The notes beneath the pieces are model-generated. The model made no database searches. It saw nothing but the letters and a program-made list of their open reading frames with translations, and was not told the origin of the DNA. From Mytilus edulis (taxonomy: Eukaryota; Mollusca; Bivalvia; Mytilida; Mytilidae), in the NCBI RefSeq assembly GCF_963676685.1, contig NC_092347.1:90584592-90648591 (forward strand): DNA of 64,000 bases. Reading direction: 5' to 3'. Shown in pieces: positions 25,649 through 35,800 of this stretch; the first letter of the stretch is position 1, and each line of letters opens with the position of its first letter. The position numbers and the translations under genes are program-made.

Positions 25649-27334
25649 TTATTTCTTTATCAATCTAGTGATGTATATTTGCCCCTTCTGTTTAGCATCA
25701 GTCGGAGGGTGACCCGTGCCAATCCACAAACGGTCATAAGAATCTATAGCCATGCTATGCGGATGCAGTATACCCACGTCAAGAGTCGATAAATTCTGGA
25801 TAAAGAATCCGTTTTTGTCTATGATATGCAAAGAGTGATTATCGATATCACAAATAATTGTTTCACCCCTTTGTGTGCAGCTGACATTCGTTGGTCTAAA
25901 CGGTTTAAATTTAGAACTAGCTGTGAATCCAGAATATCGGAACTTCACTTCCCCAGTCTCGTCAAATGCTATTACTCGTCCTGTGGATGGGTCGTACTTG
26001 TCGATTACAACAATACATTTGTTCGTTTCGTTCACATGGCATCGATATGGCACAGTAAATAGTCGAGTACCTCTCAAATCAAACTCAAATTCGGCCTTGA
26101 AAATTCCTTGTGGTGTCAATTTCAGTATTGCTCTTTTGCTATCTGCGTCGACATTTTGACTGTCAGATTCTACTATTCCAACGTATATTTCATGAGTAGA
26201 TGTAACGTGTACACAAGTTGGTAAAAGCGGCGAGAAAGTTTTGATGTTTTTCAAATCTCCAAGTTTTGTTACAGCTTGCAAGCATTTGTTTTTGAAATCT
26301 GTAATGTACAATAAGCTGCCATCCGCTGAAGATGTAAAATCATAAAATGTCACAGTAAATTCGTTGAGTGGAGTTGATGGTCTAGTAAGGTTGACCAGTT
26401 GAATTGTTTTGTGTTTCACGCCTCCAATGCAAACATCAGTATCACCACAGGGTGTTATAACAGAAACGGTCTGTAGTTTGGTTGGTCCGGTTTTCTCTAT
26501 TAACACCAACTGAAAACTTCTCCCTGATTTTCCAGAAGCTGCTATAGAGTAGTGTAGGGATCCTATATCTCTTGCGATGTCATCAGAAGTTTGATCTCCA
26601 GTTCTAAATACTATTTGTTCATCAACGGGTAAAGTTGATAAGTATTTTTCCAGTTGCTGTTTTGTGGAAATAAATGTAGTTTGTAATTGTGGAAGTTCTG
26701 CTTTATATTGCAGCATGCCGAGTTTGTCTCTGGCCTTGACAAGCTTCGTACTTTCTTTCCCAACTCTCTTCTTTGCTTCTTTAATATGTTTTTCTCTATC
26801 TTTGTAAAACTTATCTAAATCGTTGTGTAGGGATTTCATGTTAGCTTTACAACTCAATATTATTTCCTCATACCTCTTTTGAATTTCTCTTTGAATTTCT
26901 CTTTTTTCCTCCACCATTTGTTTTTTGTCATCGTAGGATTTGGACGATCCGACTTCTAATGTGATTTTCGATATGAGAGTTTCAATATTGTTTTTAAGAG
27001 TCTTATTAAATGATTCAAAACTGTCCAAATTGTGAGTAAGATGTTCCATAATGGAATCGGCCGTGTTGATCCTAACGTTGCAGTTGATACAAAATAAGTC
27101 ACACTGTTCCTGATTGTTGATAGCAGACGTGATTTTAACTTTCTGCTCCTCCATCACAGACGGACTAAGTTTATCCAGTGGTATAAGAATATGATTCTTA
27201 CTTATCGAGAATTTTTCGTGAACGTTTTTACAATCACTACATTGTAATTCCAAGCAGTTTAAACATTTCCATGCCACAAGATTTTCCTTTTCACAAACAC
27301 TACAAAATCGTCTAACTTTCCTCTCAGCCGCCAT
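25649..27334 (-). CDS. B-box zinc finger / coiled-coil / NHL-like propeller protein (TRIM-like, RING-less)
   Basis: Single-exon frame of 561 codons. Residues 11-48 form a B-box-type zinc finger (C11, C14, C24, C27, C32, C35, H39, H48). A degenerate second Cys/His cluster follows (C78, C82, C85 and nearby His). Residues about 105-235 are strongly charged and heptad-like, consistent with a coiled coil with many K/E. The C-terminal half (about 270-560) is beta-rich with spaced blade-like repeats such as HSMAIDSYDRLWIGTG, as in NHL or TRIM2/3/71-type propellers. No RING finger precedes the B-box, so ubiquitin-ligase activity is not indicated. Bivalves have a large family of such proteins, often listed as TRIM56/TRIM2/TRIM45-like; an immune or RNA-binding role is only inference. 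The start at 27334 is the first ATG and begins AAERKVRRFCSVC. Confidence 0.88.
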   Translation of the reverse strand: MAAERKVRRFCSVCEKENLVAWKCLNCLELQCSDCKNVHEKFSISKNHILIPLDKLSPSVMEEQKVKITSAINNQEQCDLFCINCNVRINTADSIMEHLTHNLDSFESFNKTLKNNIETLISKITLEVGSSKSYDDKKQMVEEKREIQREIQKRYEEIILSCKANMKSLHNDLDKFYKDREKHIKEAKKRVGKESTKLVKARDKLGMLQYKAELPQLQTTFISTKQQLEKYLSTLPVDEQIVFRTGDQTSDDIARDIGSLHYSIAASGKSGRSFQLVLIEKTGPTKLQTVSVITPCGDTDVCIGGVKHKTIQLVNLTRPSTPLNEFTVTFYDFTSSADGSLLYITDFKNKCLQAVTKLGDLKNIKTFSPLLPTCVHVTSTHEIYVGIVESDSQNVDADSKRAILKLTPQGIFKAEFEFDLRGTRLFTVPYRCHVNETNKCIVVIDKYDPSTGRVIAFDETGEVKFRYSGFTASSKFKPFRPTNVSCTQRGETIICDIDNHSLHIIDKNGFFIQNLSTLDVGILHPHSMAIDSYDRLWIGTGHPPTDAKQKGQIYITRLIKK

Positions 27335-27549
27335 TATTAAAGGGAATGCATATATTTGACGTTTCTACATTTTAAATACAATAGTCATGTGTCATCTACC
27401 CTAAAATCACCAACCGTTTAATTGTAAAGTGATCGAGGATGGTTTTCTTGTTTATTTTATATTTAAGTGACTTTTAACTGTTAAGTGTATATATCTATTC
27501 ATCCAGTTCACAGGTATATTTAGAAGTTCTAATTTGAGGAAGAATACAA

Positions 27550-27712
27550 CAAACCATGTTTATGCCAGTGCATAATTTACAAACAAAACATGCAAATGCC
27601 AGTGCATAATTTACAACCAAACATGCAGACATTACTTTACAAAAAAATACAAAGCACAAAAGAAGATTATGAAATATTATATTTTCTACACCAACGCATG
27701 GGATTCATAAAT
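27550..27712 (+). repeat. Direct repeat R5, copy 1
   Basis: CATGTTTATGCCAGTGCATA and the following block up to ATATTATATTTTCTACACCA are matched in the same orientation at 29788-29915. Within copy 1 the CCAGTGCATAATTTACAA block occurs twice (about 27566 and 27599). Confidence 0.7.
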
Positions 27713-27954
27713 ATGCCAATGTGACATTCGGACAATATGTATACTCATTCTAATTTTACTTTTATCTCACGAAATCTTGAATTAATAATCAATGATTCAC
27801 TGTCAATTATTTAGATACCATAGAAGATCTTCCTAAATGGATTTATATGTGCTGGATGTCAAATGATTAAAAAAATAATAATCCAGAATTTTACCTCAGT
27901 TTACATGTTGAATATGGAACACAACTAGACAACATTTTATTTATTTCCCCGACT

Positions 27955-28555
27955 ATGTTACAAAACTTTGAATTTTTCGAAAAACTAAGAATTTTCTTAT
28001 TCCAGGAATAGATGACTTTAGCCGTATTTGGCACAACCTTTTGGAATTTTGAAAATCAATTTTGGATCCTCAATGCTCTTCAACTTTGTACTTGTTTGGC
28101 TTTATAACAATTTGACCTGAGCTCACTGATATGTCTTATGTAGACGAAACGCGCGTCTAGTGTATTAAATTATAATCCTGGTACCTTTGATAACTATTTA
28201 CACCACTGGGTCTATGCCACTGCTGGTGGACGTTTCGTCCCCGAGGGTATCACAAGACCAGTAGTCAGCACTTCGGTGTTGACATGAATATCAATTATAT
28301 GGTCATTTTTATAATTTTCCTGTTATAAAACTTTACATTATTCGAAAAACTAAGGATTTTCGTATTCCAGGAATAGATTACCTTAGCCGTATTTGGCACA
28401 ACTTTTTGGAATTTTGGATACTCAATGCTCTTCAACTTTGTACTTGTTTGGCTTTATAACTATTTTGATCTGAGCGTCACTGATGAGTCTTATGTAGACG
28501 AAACGCGCGTCTGACGTATTAAATTAAATCCTGGTACCTTTGATAATTATTTTAA
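27955..28555 (+). repeat. Tandem pair of a dispersed repeat with a GACGAAACGCGCGTCT core (R6)
   Basis: Two copies, about 27960-28205 and 28325-28555, share ATTCCAGGAATAGAT, GCCGTATTTGGCACAAC, CTCAATGCTCTTCAACTTTG and TGTAGACGAAACGCGCGTCT, ending in CCTGGTACCTTTGATAA. They are separated by about 120 bp that carries GGTGGACGTTTCGTCCCCGA. Each core contains the near-palindrome AGACGAAACGCGCGTCT. Confidence 0.8.
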
Positions 28556-29787
28556 TTACTTGTCTTATATTCCTAACCTCTAAACCGTTGTCAGTATATT
28601 GATGATGTCAACAGCCGTAACTGATGAGGAGGAATTTCAATCTTTCATAAAATGTATCTCTAACTGTAACTATAACTGTAATATTCAATAAACGTGTTCT
28701 GTTAATACGTCAGCGCGGCTCTTATCTATTATTCCTTGACACAACATATGCGATTTAAAAAAGAAGCGAAATCCACAAACCTTCCGTTGACAGTTGTAAC
28801 GTTTTTTTTTTGTTGGCTTGTACATCATTGATATTAAAATTAATATGTTTGTAGTTGACTAAATGAACAAATAAATATATATGTTACCCCGTTCTACTCT
28901 TTCGAATCTTGAACAAGTAGTATTATCTTTGTCCTGTGTTATGGTTTTCCGTAACTTCAGATTTCTAAGACAAGAAGTAATGCTTCTGCACATACCAAAC
29001 ATATTACTTTCTTTTAATTTCAAGTTGTTTCCCGATGAATGTTTTCATTAAAGTTGAGCAAAACTCAACTTATATCAATCATAATATAAGAAACAATACT
29101 ACATCTCCTTATTAGATAACCATCTGATATCATGGTAGTCTCAGATTATTATATATAGGTCTATATAGGCAATTACCAATTCATATATGATATATCTATC
29201 TACTAACTTAGGCTAACGGAAATACAATTAAACAAGGCGATGGGATAATCAAAATATATATACAGTCAACATGCTTCAAAGACATCAAACAACAAATGGT
29301 TTAATAGCAACTTTCAATAACATTATATGGCACAAACATCATAGGAATGTTATTATTTTCTTTTTTTGCTGGATGGGAGTGGCTTTTATATCTGCGTAAT
29401 CAAAGGTTGTTCTATTTGAATAAGAAACGATAAACTGTTAAATGCATGTTAAAGTGTAAGTTTTGGTACACCTATGCATATTGAATAATTATTTAAATCT
29501 CACAAATCCGATCAATAGGTCAGCATTCTTTGAAACATGATCTTTTTTCTTTTATATCTATTCAGCATGTTCAGTAAGGACAGAGATTATAGAGGAGTTC
29601 GCCATTCTTGTAAATCACTCTCATATTCTCTAATTAACATGATTAACTGGTTTTAATTCATGTAAAGTGGAAAACTGCTATTAAAGCTTTATACACTTTA
29701 TTTAACTAGTTTTGGTTCTCAAGTTTGCATATGTAGTTAAATTGGTATATTAAATTATCAAAATAAAATTAATTTGACTGCTTCGAT

Positions 29788-29915
29788 AAGACCATGTTTA
29801 TGTCAATGCATAATTTACAGCCAAAACATGCAGATATTACTTAAAAAAAATACAAACCACAGAAGAAAAATATGAAATATTATATTCGTTACTCCAACGC
29901 GTGTAATTCATGAAT
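29788..29915 (+). repeat. Direct repeat R5, copy 2
   Basis: CATGTTTATGTCAATGCATA and the following AACATGCAGATATTAC block match R5 copy 1. It lies just upstream of the possible Cys-rich exon at 30102-30289. Confidence 0.7.
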
Positions 29916-29970
29916 TCTATTTGAAGACAATCTTTTCCTCAATATTTTCATTTTAGCGGAGAATAGTACA

Positions 29971-30289
29971 GATGGTGGGACTATGTGTACTCAAATTGGT
30001 CCTTGTTTAATTTGTTGGTTACCAGAAAGGAAAATATATAATATAAAAGATGAGTTAATTTCACAATATATTTGTTCTATTCCTAGCCTTTACAACGTTA
30101 CAGGTGTATTGCGGATGTTTAAAAAGAGCATACATAGAAAAAGAAGACTGGCATTTCGATCCTTCACAAACTTTTTCTCTACCATGCATTAACTTTTTCA
30201 GTCAATTCACTTTTAGTATCTCTCATAAAACATGTATGGACAAAACCTGTTATTTCTGGCATCCACAAACCTTCTGTCAGCACCAGTGA
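29971..30289 (+). pseudogene. Possible small Cys-rich secreted peptide gene, first exon apparently broken
   Basis: ATG at 29971 starts a signal-peptide-like stretch (MVGLCVLKLVLV) that meets an in-frame TAA at 30007-30009 and then continues FVGYQ. Downstream, after a CGTTACAG acceptor-like site ending at 30103, a frame to the TAA at 30287-30289 encodes about 61 residues with eight cysteines (CGC, PC, TC, TC, FC), which looks like a small disulfide-stabilised domain. The two parts resemble a signal exon plus mature-peptide exon, but the early stop, and no clear donor, argue for a pseudogene or a wrong model. I do not recognise the cysteine pattern as a known mussel antimicrobial family. Confidence 0.3.
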
Positions 30290-30569
30290 GTTAAAATCTC
30301 GGAACGATAATCAAAGTTTTTAAGAAAGAACAAAAAGGGTCTCAAAGCACATTTCTTGTAATTCCAAGACTTTGCTTCTTATTCTTCACTTTCAAAGTTA
30401 TTTGCATGCAGGAATAACAAATGACAGAAATTCTAGATTAGATATTACTCTTTCAGGAAATGCTATCAACAAATGATACTCTCTAAATCAAAAAATGCAA
30501 ATGAAAACAAATCGTTTTTGTATCGCATCATTATTTTCGCAATTAGTAAAAATATCCATGGCAAAATGG

Positions 30570-30790
30570 GCTATGGTTTTTTTTGGAAAAAAAAGTTTGT
30601 TTCCAGTTTTTGGAGAAAAAAATAATTTGTTTTTGATTCTGAGAAAAAAAAATTGTTTGTTTCACCCTCAGCTGCCACTATATGTAATGCTAAAATTGAA
30701 AGAAAAAAATTGTTTTTCGCCGCAGGCGAAAAAAATAATTTGTCCAGAAAAAAATAACCATAGCCCCCCCCCCCCCCCCCCCCCCCCAGA
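30570..30790 (+). repeat. A-run-rich repeat ending in a 24-bp poly-C tract
   Basis: Several units of the form 'GAAAAAAA(A)T(A/T)(A/G)TTTGTT' lie side by side, followed by an uninterrupted C run at 30764-30787. Long reading frames here on both strands (poly-Pro or poly-Gly) are produced by the homopolymer and are not genes. Confidence 0.75.
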
Positions 30791-30989
30791 AAATCAAATG
30801 GTTGCTGCCTAAGGAACACTTTTCCCCATTCCCTTTGCATTGAAATCAAGCTATCATAAATATTATTGATTAATATTTATTCTTATTTTTACTTAAAAAG
30901 TATCATATGTTGGAAGATAATTCACCATGAAGATGAGCATCTGGAGAGAAATGACTTGAATTTGCATTAGACAGTCCATATACAGAGAG

Positions 30990-31240
30990 AGATGAAAACT
31001 TATTGCTTTGCTGAATATTTAATACAAGATATGCTAAAAGAGAAGAAAATAGAAGCTTTTGTTGATAATGTTTTAGCCAAATATGTTGATGAAACAGTGC
31101 TTTGTTCCCGTCATCCGTACGGGCTGAAACTCTATCTACCGCAAGACGTACCAACAATGGAGCAGAAGCATTCCACTGGAATTATTATGAACTGTTTTAT
31201 GCATTTCATCCTTCAATGTTTGGTGGTTTTTTTACAATAA
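30990..31240 (+). pseudogene. MULE-type transposase fossil, frameshifted
   Basis: A frame starting near 30992 encodes IEAFVDNVLAKYVDET. It then shifts to another frame that reads ALFPSSVRAE, TNNGAEAFHWNYYELFY and HPSMF before a stop. The order 'FPPSxWAE ... RTNNxxExFH ... HP(N/S)' is the C-terminal signature of MULE-family transposases. Only this end is recognisable, and a frameshift near 31105-31115 breaks it. It is therefore a dead remnant. Confidence 0.5.
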
Positions 31241-31536
31241 AGTGAAGTTATAAGCATCTACATACATTACATTGGGAAGTACCCATGCAGCAACATTTTC
31301 CGTGTTAACTGCTGGTTCCAAGTCCGAATAAAGGAGGAGGGAAGTCATATATCTTCTAATTGGGGCAATCGTATGTTTTATTCATGGCGCAAATGATACA
31401 ATGTAATTTTAAAACAGGTAGCGCAAACGTAGCATTCGAGATAAAAAGTTGTTGCGCAAAAGGACGCATATTTGGCGCAAACGGATCTCTCCCATTACTT
31501 AATAGATTGATAAGAAGCACACAAAATTAAATAGTA

Positions 31537-32290
31537 CTAGAACACACCCGTGATATCGCGGGTCCGTGACTGAATTTAAGTATATAACTATGCGCAAGCC
31601 TTATTTTAGTATTAGTATTGTTATCTGATAAAGTCATGCCGATTATAAGATACACAGTTTTCTCTGCTATCAAATCTTTCTGTTTGAACCTGTCGAACTG
31701 GAACTTATCAATTATGGTAATATTAATTATTTCGAAAACAAAAGCTCCTGGAATGGAGTATTTTTTAATCAACAGCATTGTCCTATATGAGTTATAAATA
31801 AAGTTGAATTCTTTGATTCGCTGTTTTACGTCATGCCCGCTAACAAATTGAAAACTGTATCTATACGCCTTATTTTTAGTCACAGATTTTTAGTATTCGC
31901 CGTATTGTTATCTTAGAAAGTCTTACTGATTAAAATACTACAATAGGTAACAATTTGACAATTTAGTAGTGTCAACCCTGTGATTATGACCCGTGTATAT
32001 AGCATATTAATCCTGAATACACCGTTTGGTGGTGCGCCTGTCGTATGCGGAACGTACAGATAAGGTAATAGGTAACAGGTGAATATACTATTGGTATCGG
32101 TATCGGACTTGACCCGGAACTTCTTAATTATTGGCAATATTAATTACGTGGAAAACAAAAGGGCCTGGAGTGGTGTAATTTTTAATCTACACCTTTGTAC
32201 TATATTAGTTATATATAAAGTTGAATTCTTTGATTCGTCGTTTTTACGTGATGACGGCTGACAAATTGGACCTCGTAATTTTAGTATTAT
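31537..32290. repeat. Repeat with two direct internal copies of about 165 bp
   Basis: The segments 31690-31850 and 32106-32270 share GGAACTT.T.AATTAT, AATATTAATTA, GGAAAACAAAAG, AAGTTGAATTCTTTGATTCG and GCTAACAAATTG or its variant. They are separated by about 250 bp. The left boundary carries CCCGTGATATCGCGGGTCCG, a small palindrome. No coding content was recognised. Confidence 0.65.
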
Positions 32291-32837
32291 AGATGTAAAC
32301 AGTTGACACACATCACGATAAAAACATAAATATTTAGTTACTTTACTAAACTATAGACAAATGTCTAGACGTAACTTTATGCTGAGAAAAGGCACCATGC
32401 TGTTCTTTTTTTTTATAATGTAAAATAATTCCGAAAACAGACGATCAAAGATCTGCATTAAAACACCGAACTCTTCAAATGAAAAAAAAACTAACACAAT
32501 AGATATGGGGTTACTCAGCGAAAACCTTGTCATACGCCAGACGATTCTAAGCCGTATTTTTTTTGTAATTCAAGTTGGTAAATTAAGGAGATACATACGT
32601 GCTGTCTACAAGTAATGATGGTTTAATTATTGATTTCATTTTTTTTGTTGTTGAATAGATTCACAACTTATCAAAACGGTCTTCTAATTTGTAGCTTACA
32701 GTTTGTGTATAAAATCTCTAGATTTTTTTCTTGTTCTGTTTTTAATAATCTGTTTTCATTTGCTCATTAACGTCTACCCAATAATCATATGTCAAGTAAC
32801 AATTAATTCTAAGACACATTCTAGTTGCATCGAATAT

Positions 32838-35800
32838 TTAAATTGAAATTAGAAACCCTGAAAATGTAGAATAGTCATTTGCATTTAGCTCCTGTGGCGT
32901 GGAACCAGTATGTCGGACCCAAACCATATCACCGACATTCAAATAGATAACCACATTCAATGTAGAAGATGAGTAGCCTGGAGCAGGTGCGTGGAGCGAA
33001 CCCAAATTTTGACCATTCTTGACAATTTCACAATCAATACTCTTAGCGGATCCAGAGTAGATTGTCGTTGAGAATGCGTACAAACCGGAAACGGGCGCTG
33101 TAAAATGTCCGTGACTTGAGTCATAACCATTTCCATGATTTTCGTGAATATGTTCAAATTCTATCGTCTGTTGGAGTCCTATCAGCCCACTCTGTTTTCT
33201 CCTTGCGTAGAACCCAACGGTACTTTGGCTTCCTTCTATAAGCAAATTATACATTAAGTTTGTTTTACTTCAAGACTATTTCTAAAACACTGCTTCATAT
33301 CATGATGTTTCGTTAATGTTTAGTAGCTTTAGAATAACAAAGATTTAAAAACCAGATATGCTGTGACAGTCGTAACATTTTTTATTAATAACAATTACAA
33401 TTTTATTTGCACACTAATATATAGGTTTTATTATACATTAATTTTAAAAGATAAAAAGATAACTGGTCGTTAAAAGCTGAGTTGAGTTTACAATCAAGAA
33501 AACAGAGGTCCAATAATTAACTATAGCCAGCGGTGCGTTATTTGCAGGATATGATTTTTTTCGTGTATGTAAATCCAATTTATAATCTAAAATTATTTTA
33601 TTGTAAACAACTTGAATTGCATACCTCACCGCATTCGGGGTTGTCCCTATGGTTTTATAAACCACATACTCTTTATATTGTTTTTTCATAAACATCTGTT
33701 CTCAATAGTGTCTGCTGAAATACATTCATATAATAACATGTCATGTTTGTGATTTTCTTGTTTGTTTTAATAAGCGTTTTCTTCACCAAAATCTCTACTT
33801 ACCTTTGAGACTTGATTCTAGCAGTCTTTTTCTTTTATCAGTAGCAAGTTCCCTTTTTATGTTCACATTTTCAGCCTCTAAACTTTCTGTAAATTAATCA
33901 GATATACATGTCTAAAATAAATGTCAACTATTTAATGGACAACTATTTAAATAGTTTTTCTGACTTTATTAGCTTTATGCTTTTCGGCCCGAATTGGCTA
34001 AAACCTGTTAGAAAAAGGGATCTTGTCACTGACATTTGTAATTGCATTGTGCCATTGTCCTATATCCATTCCCCCATGAAAATCTTGTCCCCCAAGAAAA
34101 AATGGCATGCTCCTAGTTTTCCTTCCAAAATACATACCCCAATGATGATTGTGGCCATGTCTGGTGAAATTTGGTCCAGTAGTTTCAGATAAGAACATTT
34201 TTATCAATGTTAACGACGGACACCAAGTGATGAGAAAAGCTTACTTGGCCCTTTGGACCGGGTGAGCTAAAAATTACCATAGCACAATAACACAATGGAG
34301 TGAAAGTAAAAAATATACAATGATAAATAAAAAGAACACTATATCACGCAATGTAGATGAAAAACGAAGTCAGTACTTAGCATTTATACTTCAAGACCAT
34401 CATCTATTATTTGTGAAGTTAATATGAAATATTTATCAACAAATTAAGGTATTGGCATCTGCCGATGATTTTTTTCTTGTAGAAAAAATGACGAGACGTT
34501 CTTTATTAAATTAGCATGTAACCATGGTTCGTTAACTTTCTGCTCAGACACTGGTGATGTTTTATGAAGTCTATGTAACAGCTGCAAGTTCTAGAATACA
34601 TGATGAGTTGGGAAATGTATATCCCATAAGCAGAAGTAGTTGGTTTATTGCTGCTAAGGAAGGGACAATTCATACAAAATAGAACATCATCAACATATTT
34701 GAATGTGAAATTAAAGATCCGGCTTCTTTGATCTTCTTGTTATTGACAAGTGTATGAAGGAACTGGAATTCTTATGAAAATCAGAAGAGGTCATCAAGGA
34801 TTTGAACAGTTCCCATATAATTTTGAATACTAAAAAAAAATGCACCAAATTTTGAAATGAGGGTTCATTTTGCCTGATTGTCAGATCTTAAGTACCTGTT
34901 TTGGTATATCGGGTAACCAGTTCTTTCTTTATATGCCATTAAAGGTATTTTGATTTTTTTTTTATAAAAGACACTATAAAGTGTTGCTTTGACATGCACT
35001 GATTGGTACTTTATAATATTTGAACTTAGAACAAAAGAGCTGTGCCTGCTTGAAATTGAGGAATTTAACATAGAAAGTAATAATGGGGCCATGAATTAGT
35101 GGTGTAATTCCTAAACTCTAAAGCATACTCATCACTTGTTCTTCTGTGTAGCATGTTTTATCTTCTGTTCACTATTAACAAACTTTGCCCTATGGTATCC
35201 AAAAGCAATAAGTTTATAGCGTTTGCTACCAATTTCAATTTCACAATGGAGAAAAGGGGTATAAAGGGTTGCTTGAACATCAATTAAATTTCAGTGATTA
35301 AAATTGTCCCGAAATTATTGAGAGTTTTGTTTGATATATGGTTAATACATGTTTGTACCACTACTCTAGTAAACAGTTTCACAGTATTTTCTATAGATCT
35401 TTTTTATAATTTAGAACATAATGGAAAATGTACCGTTGTTTGAAGACATTTCACAGCTTCTTTGTCTGTCACGGAATACGGAATACAGACTTTGGTCTTC
35501 TATTAGATTAGCACTGTTTTTTTTTTAGCTTTTAAATTGAAACAAAAATTCCTGTATGAAACTCAAGCTGCAAATAGATTATTTTAGCATTCCAGACTTA
35601 AAACATTTTTAACGAAAATACGGAAAATGTACATGCATATAAATGGCAGTACAGTTAAGTTGCTTATATAGTGTTTGGGGAATATGGGGATGTGGAGAAA
35701 AGTGGCTATTTACACACGCAAAGCCAACCCTTTTTTGGGAAGAATAGGAAGGTTTCAAAATTAAAATTTCCCCACTGAAAAAAAGACGCAAGTGGTTACC

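Noticed and set aside
30571-30849. Antisense frame with a poly-Gly run and the matching poly-Pro frame
   Set aside because: Both are created by the 24-bp poly-C tract and flanking A-rich repeats; no start context or homologue.
33236-33254. ATG at 33254 as start of the C1q protein
   Set aside because: The sequence CTTATAG|AAGG is an acceptor and joins in phase to the coiled-coil exon; starting here would leave no signal peptide.
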